From: Chloroflexota bacterium
GTDB lineage: Bacteria; Chloroflexota; Limnocylindria; QHBO01
Assembly (NCBI GenBank): GCA_005882055.1
Contig: VBGQ01000184.1
Location: 1-10,692, forward strand
Direction of reading: 5' to 3'
DNA: 10,692 nt
Below are positions 1 through 6,718 of this stretch, in pieces (the stretch's first letter is position 1; each line of letters opens with the position of its first letter). The notes beneath the pieces were generated by a model that was given only the letters and a program-made list of their open reading frames with translations, was not told the origin of the DNA and made no database searches. Both the position numbers and the translations under genes were made by a program.

Positions 1-166
1 CGGGGTCCGCCTTGGCGAGCCCGGTGTCGAACAGGAAGAGGCCGCGCGGGTGGCGGATCAGGTAGGCGCAGACGATGATCGCCTGGCCGGAGAGCGGATC
101 GCCCGGACGATCGGGCATGGTGAAGTAGCCGAGATCCAGACGCGTGATGTCACGAATGGGAACCAC
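1..166 (-). CDS. MBL-fold metallohydrolase, N-terminal part (cut by window edge)
   Basis: About 55 N-terminal codons are visible and the rest lies beyond the left edge. Read from a GTG at 166, the protein begins VVPIRDITRLDLGYFTMPD. It continues through a hydrophobic strand into YLIRHPRGLFLFDTG, the usual opening beta-strands of the metallo-beta-lactamase fold; the FDTG turn precedes the HxHxDH metal motif, which is not in the window. The opening most resembles the N-acyl-homoserine-lactonase-like branch of the superfamily, but without the active site neither substrate nor activity can be stated. An in-frame TGA lies eight codons upstream of the GTG and no other start codon lies between, so GTG 166 is the best start. 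No Shine-Dalgarno is present; a TACCAT -10-like element six bases upstream suggests leaderless translation. The gene diverges from the NIPSNAP gene, with 41 bases between the two starts. The fold is fairly sure, the subfamily less so. Confidence 0.75.
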   Translation of the reverse strand, partial: MVPIRDITRLDLGYFTMPDRPGDPLSGQAIIVCAYLIRHPRGLFLFDTGLAKADP

Positions 167-172
167 CCTGCG

Positions 173-178
173 ATGGTA
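173..178 (-). promoter_or_regulatory. -10 element of a probable leaderless promoter for the MBL-fold gene
   Basis: On the minus strand TACCAT (TAnnnT) is followed by exactly six bases and then the GTG start at 166. This puts the expected transcription start at or next to the start codon. No -35 hexamer is recognisable and no Shine-Dalgarno lies between. The same CCCGTACCATC string, with the same spacing, precedes the cyclase gene at 4141. This is inferred from sequence only. Confidence 0.45.
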
Positions 179-207
179 CGGGTCAGCTCAGTAGGCGGGA
201 GGCGCGA

Positions 208-576
208 GTGATCACGGAGCTGCGGACCTACACGATCAGGCGGGGCCGGATGGAATCCTGGCTGCGCCATTGGCGGGAGGCGATGGACCGCAACATCGCG
301 CTCGGCATCCGTGTCGAGTGGGCCGGATTCGACCCCGAGTCGATGGGCACCTTCATCTTCCTGCGCTCGTTCCGCGACGAGGACGAGCGGCGGCGGCTGG
401 AAGCGGAGTTCTACGAAGGGGAATGGTGGAAGAACGTCGGCGACGAGGTCATGGGCGACGTCCTCAACTGGGAATCGCGCCTCATGCAGGCCGCAGCGGT
501 CGGGTCTGCAGGCGGTCTGATGGACGTCCTGGAGCCGAACGCGGACATCGAACCGTTGTTCCCGTCCGCTCCCTAG
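208..576 (+). CDS. NIPSNAP family protein
   Basis: This is a 122-aa protein opening MITELRTYTIRRGRMESW, the ferredoxin-like alpha/beta start typical of NIPSNAP-domain proteins. The family's pattern of strand, helix, then a strand ending in a WAGFDPESMGTFIFLRSF-type segment (about residues 38-55) is present. A charged helix (56-70) and a Trp-containing stretch follow. Bacterial members are small dimeric alpha/beta-barrel proteins, mostly of unknown function. The GTG start at 208 is supported by GGGAGG at 197-202, five bases upstream. The C-terminal 25 residues are low in recognisable structure. It is divergent from the MBL-fold gene and convergent with the phosphotransferase gene, so it is probably transcribed alone. 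The family call is good; no substrate or role can be given. Confidence 0.85.
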   Translation: MITELRTYTIRRGRMESWLRHWREAMDRNIALGIRVEWAGFDPESMGTFIFLRSFRDEDERRRLEAEFYEGEWWKNVGDEVMGDVLNWESRLMQAAAVGSAGGLMDVLEPNADIEPLFPSAP

Positions 577-622
577 CCCTAGCCCGAGAGCCGCTGTGGA
601 TGCGGCCAGGGGATCTACCTCC

Positions 623-1531
623 TCATGGCACGGTCCGGAGCAGGCGCTGGAGCCGATCCTGGGCACCCTCGGAGTAGCTCGCATCCATCACTGCCATCCC
701 CAGCTCCCATACGACTGACTCGAGCTCCCGAACCCGTTGGAATGGAACGAGCTGCTCTGCCGGCACGGCAGGACATCGCATGACCGACGCGTATGCCGCG
801 AGTGCTGCCTCGGGGTCTTCGACCTTGCTCGCCAATACTGCGAGGTCGAATTCCTGCGGGCCGAATCCGGTCTCCTCGAGGTCGACCCAACGCCAGCCAG
901 CCGCAGTGCGGAGGAGGTTCCATGGGTGCGCGTCGCCGTGGATCACGCCCGGCGTGCCGTCCACGCCACCAAGCTCTCTCGACAAGGCCGCGTGGCGATC
1001 TTTCAGCTCTTCGAGGGTGTCCACATCGCTCACCGCCTCCCGCTGCAGGGCGGCAAGTCGGTTCTCGATCTGCGCATGCACGGGGAGCCGATCGGGCAGT
1101 CCGTCGCTGGGGAAGTCGCGAAGCGATAGGTGCAGCTGTGCGAGGGATTCCCCGACCTCGGCCTCAGTAGCCAGCTGCGGCATCGTCTCGACGTAGGCCC
1201 AGAGTGTCATCACCAAGCCGCTCTTGGTGTGCGGACCCGGATCCACCCGACCAGCGGGCGGAACGACGGGGCCACCGTTCCTTGCGGCGTGTGCCGCAAC
1301 GGCAACCTCGCTCGCCAGCCAGGCCGCTGGATCCGGGCGGGACCTAGCGATCCGCGTCGCGACTCGTGCAACGACGGAAGAGGGCCGCAGGTGGACGAGA
1401 AGGTTCTGCTCGTTGGAAAGGACCTGCGGACGATCGACCTCCAGGCCCAGCTCTTGGGCAACCTCGATGGCGGCGGCCAGGCCGCCACGCCCAACGGCAT
1501 CGAGGGCCTCCGACGATGATGGCCCGTTCAT
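623..1531 (-). CDS. APH-family (aminoglycoside phosphotransferase-like) kinase
   Basis: This 302-aa protein has the aminoglycoside/choline-kinase fold. The catalytic loop is VIHGDAHPWNLL at residues 196-207, giving the Brenner motif HGDxxxxN with catalytic Asp200 and metal-binding Asn205. The second metal site is WVDLEETGFGPQEFDLA, with Asp217. The N-lobe strand that usually carries the nucleotide-contacting Lys reads VVARV, so Arg56 may replace it. The family phosphorylates hydroxyls of antibiotics, sugars, choline or homoserine, or acts as a fructosamine-3-kinase-like enzyme. Nothing here identifies the substrate, and the name should not be read as proven antibiotic resistance. It is the last gene of the four-gene minus-strand cluster, 30 bases after the hydrolase, with GGAG eight bases ahead of its ATG. 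The fold is confident and the substrate unknown. Confidence 0.88.
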   Translation of the reverse strand: MNGPSSSEALDAVGRGGLAAAIEVAQELGLEVDRPQVLSNEQNLLVHLRPSSVVARVATRIARSRPDPAAWLASEVAVAAHAARNGGPVVPPAGRVDPGPHTKSGLVMTLWAYVETMPQLATEAEVGESLAQLHLSLRDFPSDGLPDRLPVHAQIENRLAALQREAVSDVDTLEELKDRHAALSRELGGVDGTPGVIHGDAHPWNLLRTAAGWRWVDLEETGFGPQEFDLAVLASKVEDPEAALAAYASVMRCPAVPAEQLVPFQRVRELESVVWELGMAVMDASYSEGAQDRLQRLLRTVP

Positions 1532-1561
1532 CGGGTCGGCTCCGCGTAGCAGCTCCGAGCC

Positions 1562-2299
1562 CTAGCTGGCGGGTGCGTGCGCTGCCGCGACCTCACCGAT
1601 GATCGCAGCGAGCTCCTGGGGGCGCGACCACATCGGCCAGTGGCTGGTCGGCAGGTCGATCCAGGTGACGTCGCGCAGCTCGGTCAGGCCGCGCACGAAT
1701 TCGTAGCCCGCCTTGACCGCGTCCCGGTACTCGTCGGAGCTGTATCCGGTGCAGATCACCGTGCTCGGGATGTCGAGACGCGCCTCGTTGGTCAAATCCG
1801 CGCCCTCGCGGAGCACGCCGCCCGGCTCCGGAATCGCCCTGCGGCGGAAGATGGCCAGATGCTCCTCGGTCAGGCCGGTGAGGTTCTCGTTCTGCGCGAG
1901 CTCTTCCGGAGAGGGAAGCGGCTTTTCGGCGTCCGCGAACTCGCTGTCCATCGCGCCCATGCCCGGTCCGGTATCCACGTAGACCATGGCCGCTATTTCT
2001 TCGGGGCATCGGTCGCTGGCGGCGTATCCGGAGAAGCCGGCTCCGCTGTGGACCGCCAGCACAACCGGGGCATGCGCCGCGCGGACCGCCTGGCAGATGG
2101 CATGCACGTGGTCCGACAGCGAGATGGTGGATCGGTCATCCTCGGCCGATTCAAGCCCCGGTAGCGTGAGCGCGGTGACGTCAAAGCCGTCGGCGCGCAG
2201 CGAAGCGGCGACCTCGTCCCACGCCCATGCGCCCAGCCAGAACCCTGGAACCAGGATGATCGGTGCCGCCACGGCGGTTTGCGTCGATGCAGTCGTCAT
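1562..2299 (-). CDS. alpha/beta hydrolase
   Basis: This is a 245-aa alpha/beta-hydrolase-fold enzyme. After a short N-terminal extension comes the first core strand and oxyanion-hole segment, IILVPGFWLGAWAWDEV (residues 14-30). The nucleophile elbow is AVHSGAG with Ser85, and the catalytic His is probably His220 in PTSHWPMWSRP near the C-terminus. The acid residue is not certain; Asp189 after the TGYSSDE strand is a candidate. The elbow has Val83 where most GxSxG enzymes have Gly, although HSGAG is a common variant in this superfamily. The oxyanion WxGAWxW signature places it near the salicylate-esterase/methylesterase-like (EstC) branch. It is probably a cytoplasmic esterase, as no signal peptide is seen. 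AGGA seven bases before the ATG is a plausible ribosome site. It is the third gene of the cluster, 25 bases after the MFS gene. Confidence 0.88.
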   Translation of the reverse strand: MTTASTQTAVAAPIILVPGFWLGAWAWDEVAASLRADGFDVTALTLPGLESAEDDRSTISLSDHVHAICQAVRAAHAPVVLAVHSGAGFSGYAASDRCPEEIAAMVYVDTGPGMGAMDSEFADAEKPLPSPEELAQNENLTGLTEEHLAIFRRRAIPEPGGVLREGADLTNEARLDIPSTVICTGYSSDEYRDAVKAGYEFVRGLTELRDVTWIDLPTSHWPMWSRPQELAAIIGEVAAAHAPAS

Positions 2300-2324
2300 C
2301 GGTCCATCCTAGGGGCGATCGCTG

Positions 2325-3638
2325 TCAGCTTCGGTCAACTACCACGGCGCTCTCGAAGGCAGCCACGTCGGAGGTCTGCCGGATGCGCGGAAGCGGCGAG
2401 AGGACGAGCAGCAGGATGGAAACGGCCATCCCGGCCCAGCCAAGAGCGATCACGCCACGGACCGTGAGCGGGCCCGCCAGCACGGCAGCCCCGAGCGCGC
2501 CGAGGGGGTACGCGACTCCGTGCGAGAAGACCTCGAGCGTCGCGTTGACCCGGCCCAGGATGCGGTCGGGAATTACGCCCTGGATGAGCGACAGCTCGGA
2601 CACCCCCTCGATCGTCTGGAGCCCGTCGCCGATCAGTTGGGGGAGAAAGACCATCACCGTCGCAAGCAGCAGCGGGCCGCCGGCGAGCGGGGTGAGGACG
2701 CCGATGATCGACGCCCCGGTTGCCGTCCAGATGAGCGCGGGTCCGAATCCGAATCGAGCAATGACCCGCGACGCGAAGAACGAGCCGACCAGCGAGCCCA
2801 CGCCGCCGGCGGACACGACGATGCCGAAGAGGAGCGGGCTCAGGTGCAGCACGTCGATGAGGTAGATGACGTACAGGACCCCGTAGAACGATCCCGCGAC
2901 GTGGTCGATGACCGATCGGAGGGTGAGAGGCACGAGCACCGGATGGCGGCGGACGAGCCGCATGGCCTCCCAGATCTCCAGTCGGATCGGGGTGGTCGAC
3001 GTTCGAGGCGGCCGGGGAGGCTCGCGGTGCCGGATCAGGACCAGGGAGAGCGCCGAGACGACGAACGATATCGCGTCCACGAGGATCGCGAGTGGTGCGC
3101 CGATGGCCTGGACAAGCGCGCCCGCGAGCCCAGGGCCTCCGATCTCGGCGAGCGATGAGCTCGTCGCCAGCTTGCTGTTGCCCTCGACCACGCGCTCGAC
3201 CCCGACGAGCGATGGCACGTAGGCCGGATACGCGGCATCGAAGAACGCTCCGAGGCAGCCCTCCAGGAACACCACGACGTAGAGCTGCGTGAACCCCAGC
3301 ACCCCGGCGAGGTACGCCGCGGGGATCGAAGCCAACAGGACGGCGCGGATCGCGTCGGCCCAGATGAGGAGCGGCCTGCGTCGAAGGCGGTCGACCCAGG
3401 CACCGGCGAAGAGGCCAACGATGAGCACCGCCAGGCTGGCCGCCACGATCAGCAGGGCCATCTCGCGTGGTCCGGCTCCGAGGACGAGGAGCGCGACCAG
3501 CGGGATCGCCGTGCGGGTGACGACCGAGCCAAGCTCCGAAACCGTCTGGCCGGCCCACAGCTTGGCGAAGTCGGTGTTTCGCCAGAGCGACTCCGGCGAT
3601 TGCTGCGCCTGTCCGATGGGCGAACCTGGGCGTGCCAT
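2325..3638 (-). CDS. MFS transporter (MFS_3 / EntS-like efflux protein)
   Basis: This 437-aa integral membrane protein has about 12 hydrophobic segments. It starts with SLWRNTDFAKLWAGQTVSELG, the standard opening of MFS exporters related to EntS and to the macrolide pumps of the Mef type. The MFS motif A in the loop after helix 2 is intact, GAWVDRLRRRP at residues 79-89. The central cytoplasmic loop around 203-225 is rich in Arg and Pro and separates the two six-helix halves. The family expels siderophores, macrolides and other drugs by proton antiport; the cargo here is not predictable. It begins 10 bases after the VOC stop, so translational coupling is likely. A G-rich stretch with AGGT lies just ahead of its ATG. 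Its position between a VOC protein and two modifying enzymes suggests export within a detoxification operon. Confidence 0.9.
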   Translation of the reverse strand: MARPGSPIGQAQQSPESLWRNTDFAKLWAGQTVSELGSVVTRTAIPLVALLVLGAGPREMALLIVAASLAVLIVGLFAGAWVDRLRRRPLLIWADAIRAVLLASIPAAYLAGVLGFTQLYVVVFLEGCLGAFFDAAYPAYVPSLVGVERVVEGNSKLATSSSLAEIGGPGLAGALVQAIGAPLAILVDAISFVVSALSLVLIRHREPPRPPRTSTTPIRLEIWEAMRLVRRHPVLVPLTLRSVIDHVAGSFYGVLYVIYLIDVLHLSPLLFGIVVSAGGVGSLVGSFFASRVIARFGFGPALIWTATGASIIGVLTPLAGGPLLLATVMVFLPQLIGDGLQTIEGVSELSLIQGVIPDRILGRVNATLEVFSHGVAYPLGALGAAVLAGPLTVRGVIALGWAGMAVSILLLVLSPLPRIRQTSDVAAFESAVVVDRS

Positions 3639-3648
3639 CGGCTGCGAC

Positions 3649-4032
3649 CTACCCCCTCGACGCCGCGATCGGTCCTTCGCGGAGGCCGAACACGTTGCCG
3701 TCGGGGTCAGTGAACCAGGCGCCCCGAGCCGGACCGATCTGGGCGATGAAGTTCGTCGTCTTGGGGGTCTCGTACTCTTGGAACGCGACTCCCTTGGCGG
3801 TCAGCTCCCGCACGGCCGCCTCGACGTCGCTGACCTCGAAGTGCGCAACCGTCTGGCCGACATTGGGCTGCCCACGCCGCACGGACATCTGCGTCCCCGC
3901 GCCGGCGCCGAAGCGGATGGCGAAGGGCGCCTCCTCGAGGATGGGCAGCCCAAGCTGCTCCCCGAAGAAATGCTTGCTGCCCTCTAGGTCAGTCACTGCC
4001 ACGGTTGTGATGAGCATCGCGTCGGCCAGCAC
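3649..4032 (-). CDS. VOC (glyoxalase/bleomycin-resistance-like) family protein
   Basis: This 127-aa protein is one vicinal-oxygen-chelate unit made of two beta-alpha-beta-beta-beta modules. The first module is MLITTVAVTDLEGSKHFF through QLGLPI and the FAIRFGAGAG strand. The second begins TVAHFEVSDVEAAVREL and ends with GAWFTDPDGNVFGLRE, the standard VOC closing strand. Possible metal or ligand residues are His64 and Glu119. The first-strand position that is often His is Val here, so metal-dependent catalysis is uncertain. Members include glyoxalases, dioxygenases, and fosfomycin or bleomycin resistance proteins. GTG at 4032 is preferred over ATG at 4017 because GAGGTGA lies six bases before the GTG. 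It is the first gene of the minus-strand cluster and diverges from the cyclase gene. Confidence 0.87.
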   Translation of the reverse strand: MLADAMLITTVAVTDLEGSKHFFGEQLGLPILEEAPFAIRFGAGAGTQMSVRRGQPNVGQTVAHFEVSDVEAAVRELTAKGVAFQEYETPKTTNFIAQIGPARGAWFTDPDGNVFGLREGPIAASRG

Positions 4033-4038
4033 GAACGG

Positions 4039-4045
4039 TCACCTC
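4039..4045 (-). promoter_or_regulatory. Shine-Dalgarno that decides the VOC start
   Basis: On the minus strand GAGGTGA lies six bases upstream of the GTG at 4032. This is a good match and spacing for a ribosome binding site. It argues that the GTG, not the in-frame ATG 15 bases downstream, is the start. Confidence 0.55.
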
Positions 4046-4098
4046 GAACTGCGGTTGGGGCCTCATTCTGGCGCGACGCTGAGGGCAGCGAAGGGCAC

Positions 4099-4115
4099 CG
4101 ACCGTAGCTCGACCG
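4099..4115 (+). repeat. Short direct repeat upstream of the cyclase/STAND promoter
   Basis: CGACCG occurs at 4099-4104 and again at 4110-4115, an 11-base period close to one helical turn, ending 13 bases before the TACCAT -10 element. This is where an activator replacing a missing -35 could bind. Six-base repeats in GC-rich DNA are common, so this is only a candidate operator. Confidence 0.2.
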
Positions 4116-4128
4116 GTTGACGCGCCCG

Positions 4129-4134
4129 TACCAT
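4129..4134 (+). promoter_or_regulatory. -10 element of a probable leaderless promoter for the cyclase/STAND gene
   Basis: TACCAT (TAnnnT) is followed by six bases (4135-4140) and then the GTG at 4141, so the expected transcript would begin at the start codon. There is no Shine-Dalgarno in between and no clear -35 at the usual distance. The layout copies that of the MBL-fold gene at 166, including the flanking CCCGTACCATC. The promoter may still drive the broken gene. Confidence 0.45.
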
Positions 4135-4140
4135 CACGCC

Positions 4141-4377
4141 GTGCCCGAGCTCCCGACCGGTACCGTCACGTTCCTCTTCACCGATATCGAAGGCTCGACC
4201 CGTCTCGTCGACCAGCTCGGGGACGGCTTTTCGGCTCGCGGTCTTTCCGTCTGCGACGAGTGCCGTCCGCGCCACCGCCGATGCTCAGCGTGCGCTCGCC
4301 CAGTCCGATTGGCCGGAGGGAACCCAGATCCGCGTCCGGATGGGCCTGCACACCGGCGAGGGTCTGCTGGGCGGTGA
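4141..4377 (+). pseudogene. N-terminal fragment of a class III adenylate/guanylate cyclase domain, frameshifted
   Basis: From GTG 4141 this frame reads VPELPTGTVTFLFTDIEGST, the classic start of cyclase/STAND-ATPase proteins, with the first metal-binding Asp (Asp15). Family similarity continues to LVDQLGDGFSA. After about 4235 the frame turns into Arg/Pro-rich nonsense and stops at 4375-4377. The continuation of the domain (AVFPSATSAVRATADAQRAL, then WPEGTQIRVRMGLHTGE) is found in the +1 frame from about 4238 and runs directly into the long frame annotated from 4340. Aligned with the intact cyclase domain of the neighbouring gene, roughly 29-30 residues are missing at the joint, including the second metal-binding Asp. 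One out-of-frame deletion of about 89 bases explains both the loss and the frame change. A TTG at 4117 is an alternative start but lacks family similarity. A sequencing or assembly error cannot be excluded. Confidence 0.75.
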
Positions 4378-6706
4378 CAACTACGTGGGAATGGACGTGA
4401 ATCGCGCCGCGCGGATCAGCGCCGCCGGGCACGGCGGTCAGGTGGTCATCTCCGAGGCCACCCGTGCGCTCGTCGAGCCCGCGCTGCCGGAGGGGATCGG
4501 GCTCCGGGACCTGGGTGAGCATCGGCTCAAGGACCTGCCGGCACCGGAGCACCTCTTCCAGCTGGTCATCCCCACCCTGCCGCAGGACTTTCCCGCCCTC
4601 CGCACCCTCGACGCGTCGCGTACCAACCTGGTCGCGGCGGAGACGCCCCTCATCGGTCGCGATCACGAGCTCAACGAGCTCTCCGAGCTCCTCGACAAGA
4701 CGCGCCTCTTGACGCTGACAGGCCCAGGCGGCATCGGGAAGACCCGGCTCAGCCAGGAGCTCGGTGATCGTTCACTTGGGGGGTTCAAGGATGGCGTCTA
4801 CTTCGTGGCGCTCGAGACCATCGCGGAGCGGCCGCCGGCCGCGGTCGCGATCGGTCAGGCTGTTGGAACCCCGGCCGCCGCCAAGAGCGACCCGGAAGAC
4901 GCGCTCATCGACCAGATCGCGCAGCGTCAGCTGCTCCTGATCTTGGACAACTTCGAGCAGCTGACCGTCGCCGCGCCGCTCGTGGCCCGCATGCTGGCAG
5001 CCGCCTTGAAGCTGCGGGTCGTCGTCACCAGCCGCGTTCCGCTCCACCTGTCGGGTGAGCAGGAATATCCGGTGGCGCCACTGCCCGTGCCCGGCGCCGA
5101 CGACCATCAGAATGCCGAGGAGCTTTCCGGCATCGAGGCCGTGGCACTCTTCGTGGAGCGAGCCCGGCGCGTTCGACCTGATTTTCGGTTGACCGATGAG
5201 AATGCAGGCGCCGTCGGAGGCATCTGCCGTCGGCTGGATGGCTTGCCTCTTGCGATTGAGCTTGCTGCGGCGAGGGTCAAGCTCTTCAGCCCGGCGGTGA
5301 TCCTCGAGCGCTTGGAAGTCGCCCTGCCCCTGCTTGCCGGGGGAGGCATCGATCTCCCCGCGAGGCAGCGAACGCTGCGAGGAGCGATCGATTGGAGCTA
5401 CGACCTGCTCACTGAGCAGGAGCGGGCGCTGTTCCGGCGCCTCTCCGCCTTCTCCGGAGGCTGCTCGGTGGAAGCCGCGGAGGCGATCACCGTTCTCGAC
5501 CGGGATGCAGACCTCGACATCCTCGATGGCATCGCCGCGCTGGTCGACCACAGCCTGGTGCGCCCCTCATCCGAGAGTTCTTCGGAACCCAGATTCGAGA
5601 TGCTGCAGCTCATCCGCGAGTACGCGGGTGGACGGCTCGTGGACGCCAGCGAAGCACCCGTCATTCGCGAACGGCACGCAGACTGGTTCCTGAAGCTCGC
5701 GGAGAGGGCGTCGCCCGACCTGGAGCGCGGGGCCGAGCTGGGATGGCTCAACCGTCTGACCAGCGAGCACGACAACCTGCGAGCCGCCCTGCGCTGGTCG
5801 ATCGAGACCCGCCACAGCGAGATCGGCCTTCGGATCGCGACTGCGCTCTGGCGCTTCTGGCAGCAGCGAGGACACACCCGGGAGGCTCGGGAATGGTTCG
5901 AACGCCTCATGCCAGCCGCCGATGAGGCCGCCGCCCTCGACCAGGGCATCCTGGCCGCGGCGCACACCGCCGCCGGTGGGATCGTGTACTGGCAGGACAA
6001 GCTCGCCGAGGCGGAATACCACTACCAGGCGGCTTATGCCATCGACCTCCGGGACGGGCAGGCGGCTCGGATCGCCGATGACGTCTACAACCTCGCGTTC
6101 GTCTCGATGCTCGGGTATGACATTCCCACCGCCCGCGAACGATTCACCAAGGCAGCCGAGCTGTTCGCCGCCGCCGGCCAGACGGACCGCCTCGCCGACT
6201 CCACCGCGGCGCACGGCGCGTTGGAGCTCCGGGCTGGGAACCTCGAGCTCGCGCGCGACCTGCTCGAAGAAGGACGTCGGCTGCACACCGAGCAGGGGAA
6301 CGTCGCACGGACGACTGACAACACCATGGTCCTGAGCAACATCTATTTCCGTCTGGGCGACCCGAGCCGAGCGCGTGAGTACCTACGGCTCGCCCTCGGC
6401 CCGATCCGGCAAATGAACGACCACGCGCGACTGCCGCTCCTGCTCGATCTGGCGGCGGCGATGGCCGTCAGCGAGGGCCGCCCGGACGAGGCCCTGCGCC
6501 TCGCGGCCGCGTCGGCAAAGCGGCGCGCCACCATGGGAGGAGGCACCCCGAACTTCGTCGTGAACGTTGACGACGTGTCGGCCGAGGCGCGGGCCGCGCT
6601 CGCCGAGCGCGATGGCCCGCGGGCCGTGGATGCGGCCTGGGCGGAGGGTGAGCGCCTCGATGAGGACGCGCTCGCCGCACTCGTGATGGGCACCCCGCCG
6701 GCCTGA
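4340..6706 (+). CDS. STAND ATPase/TPR signalling protein with residual cyclase C-terminus (main part of a broken cyclase gene)
   Basis: This 788-codon frame starts inside the cyclase domain. Residues 1-76 hold its C-terminal half, with GMDVNRAARI (Asn21 and Arg25, the transition-state residues) and GGQVVIS. A predicted-ATPase (COG3903, NB-ARC-like STAND) module follows. Walker A is GPGGIGKT at 128-135, Walker B is LLLILDN at 198-204, a sensor segment reads VVTSRVPLHLSGEQEYPV at 228-245, and GLPL is at 301-304. A winged-helix segment begins around AIDWSYDLLTEQE (349-361). TPR-like helical repeats fill about 460-760. No LuxR-type HTH follows, so the output was probably the cyclase itself. ATG 4340 has no ribosome site, and the true start is probably GTG 4141 in another frame. 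The gene should therefore be regarded as damaged, although the downstream 2.3 kb is uninterrupted, implying recent damage, an error, or some remaining use of the ATPase/TPR part. Confidence 0.75.
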   Translation: MGLHTGEGLLGGDNYVGMDVNRAARISAAGHGGQVVISEATRALVEPALPEGIGLRDLGEHRLKDLPAPEHLFQLVIPTLPQDFPALRTLDASRTNLVAAETPLIGRDHELNELSELLDKTRLLTLTGPGGIGKTRLSQELGDRSLGGFKDGVYFVALETIAERPPAAVAIGQAVGTPAAAKSDPEDALIDQIAQRQLLLILDNFEQLTVAAPLVARMLAAALKLRVVVTSRVPLHLSGEQEYPVAPLPVPGADDHQNAEELSGIEAVALFVERARRVRPDFRLTDENAGAVGGICRRLDGLPLAIELAAARVKLFSPAVILERLEVALPLLAGGGIDLPARQRTLRGAIDWSYDLLTEQERALFRRLSAFSGGCSVEAAEAITVLDRDADLDILDGIAALVDHSLVRPSSESSSEPRFEMLQLIREYAGGRLVDASEAPVIRERHADWFLKLAERASPDLERGAELGWLNRLTSEHDNLRAALRWSIETRHSEIGLRIATALWRFWQQRGHTREAREWFERLMPAADEAAALDQGILAAAHTAAGGIVYWQDKLAEAEYHYQAAYAIDLRDGQAARIADDVYNLAFVSMLGYDIPTARERFTKAAELFAAAGQTDRLADSTAAHGALELRAGNLELARDLLEEGRRLHTEQGNVARTTDNTMVLSNIYFRLGDPSRAREYLRLALGPIRQMNDHARLPLLLDLAAAMAVSEGRPDEALRLAAASAKRRATMGGGTPNFVVNVDDVSAEARAALAERDGPRAVDAAWAEGERLDEDALAALVMGTPPA

Positions 6707-6718
6707 CCGCCGACCGCC

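Noticed and set aside
585..611. Hairpin GCCGC-N7-GCGGC between the convergent NIPSNAP and phosphotransferase genes as a terminator
   Set aside because: Only a 5-bp stem plus a weak 3-bp extension across an internal loop, and no T-tract on either strand.
58..684. 208-codon minus-strand frame over the NIPSNAP gene
   Set aside because: The NIPSNAP frame has family similarity and a good Shine-Dalgarno; this frame has neither and crosses the divergent starts.
2335..3558. 407-codon minus-strand frame inside the MFS gene
   Set aside because: It is Arg/Pro/Gly-rich with no domain pattern, and overlaps a clear 12-helix MFS protein in another frame; a high-GC shadow.
4117..4140. TTG at 4117 as the start of the cyclase gene, or TTGACG as a -35
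   Set aside because: Family similarity begins at GTG 4141; TTGACG is only six bases from TACCAT, too close for a -35/-10 pair.
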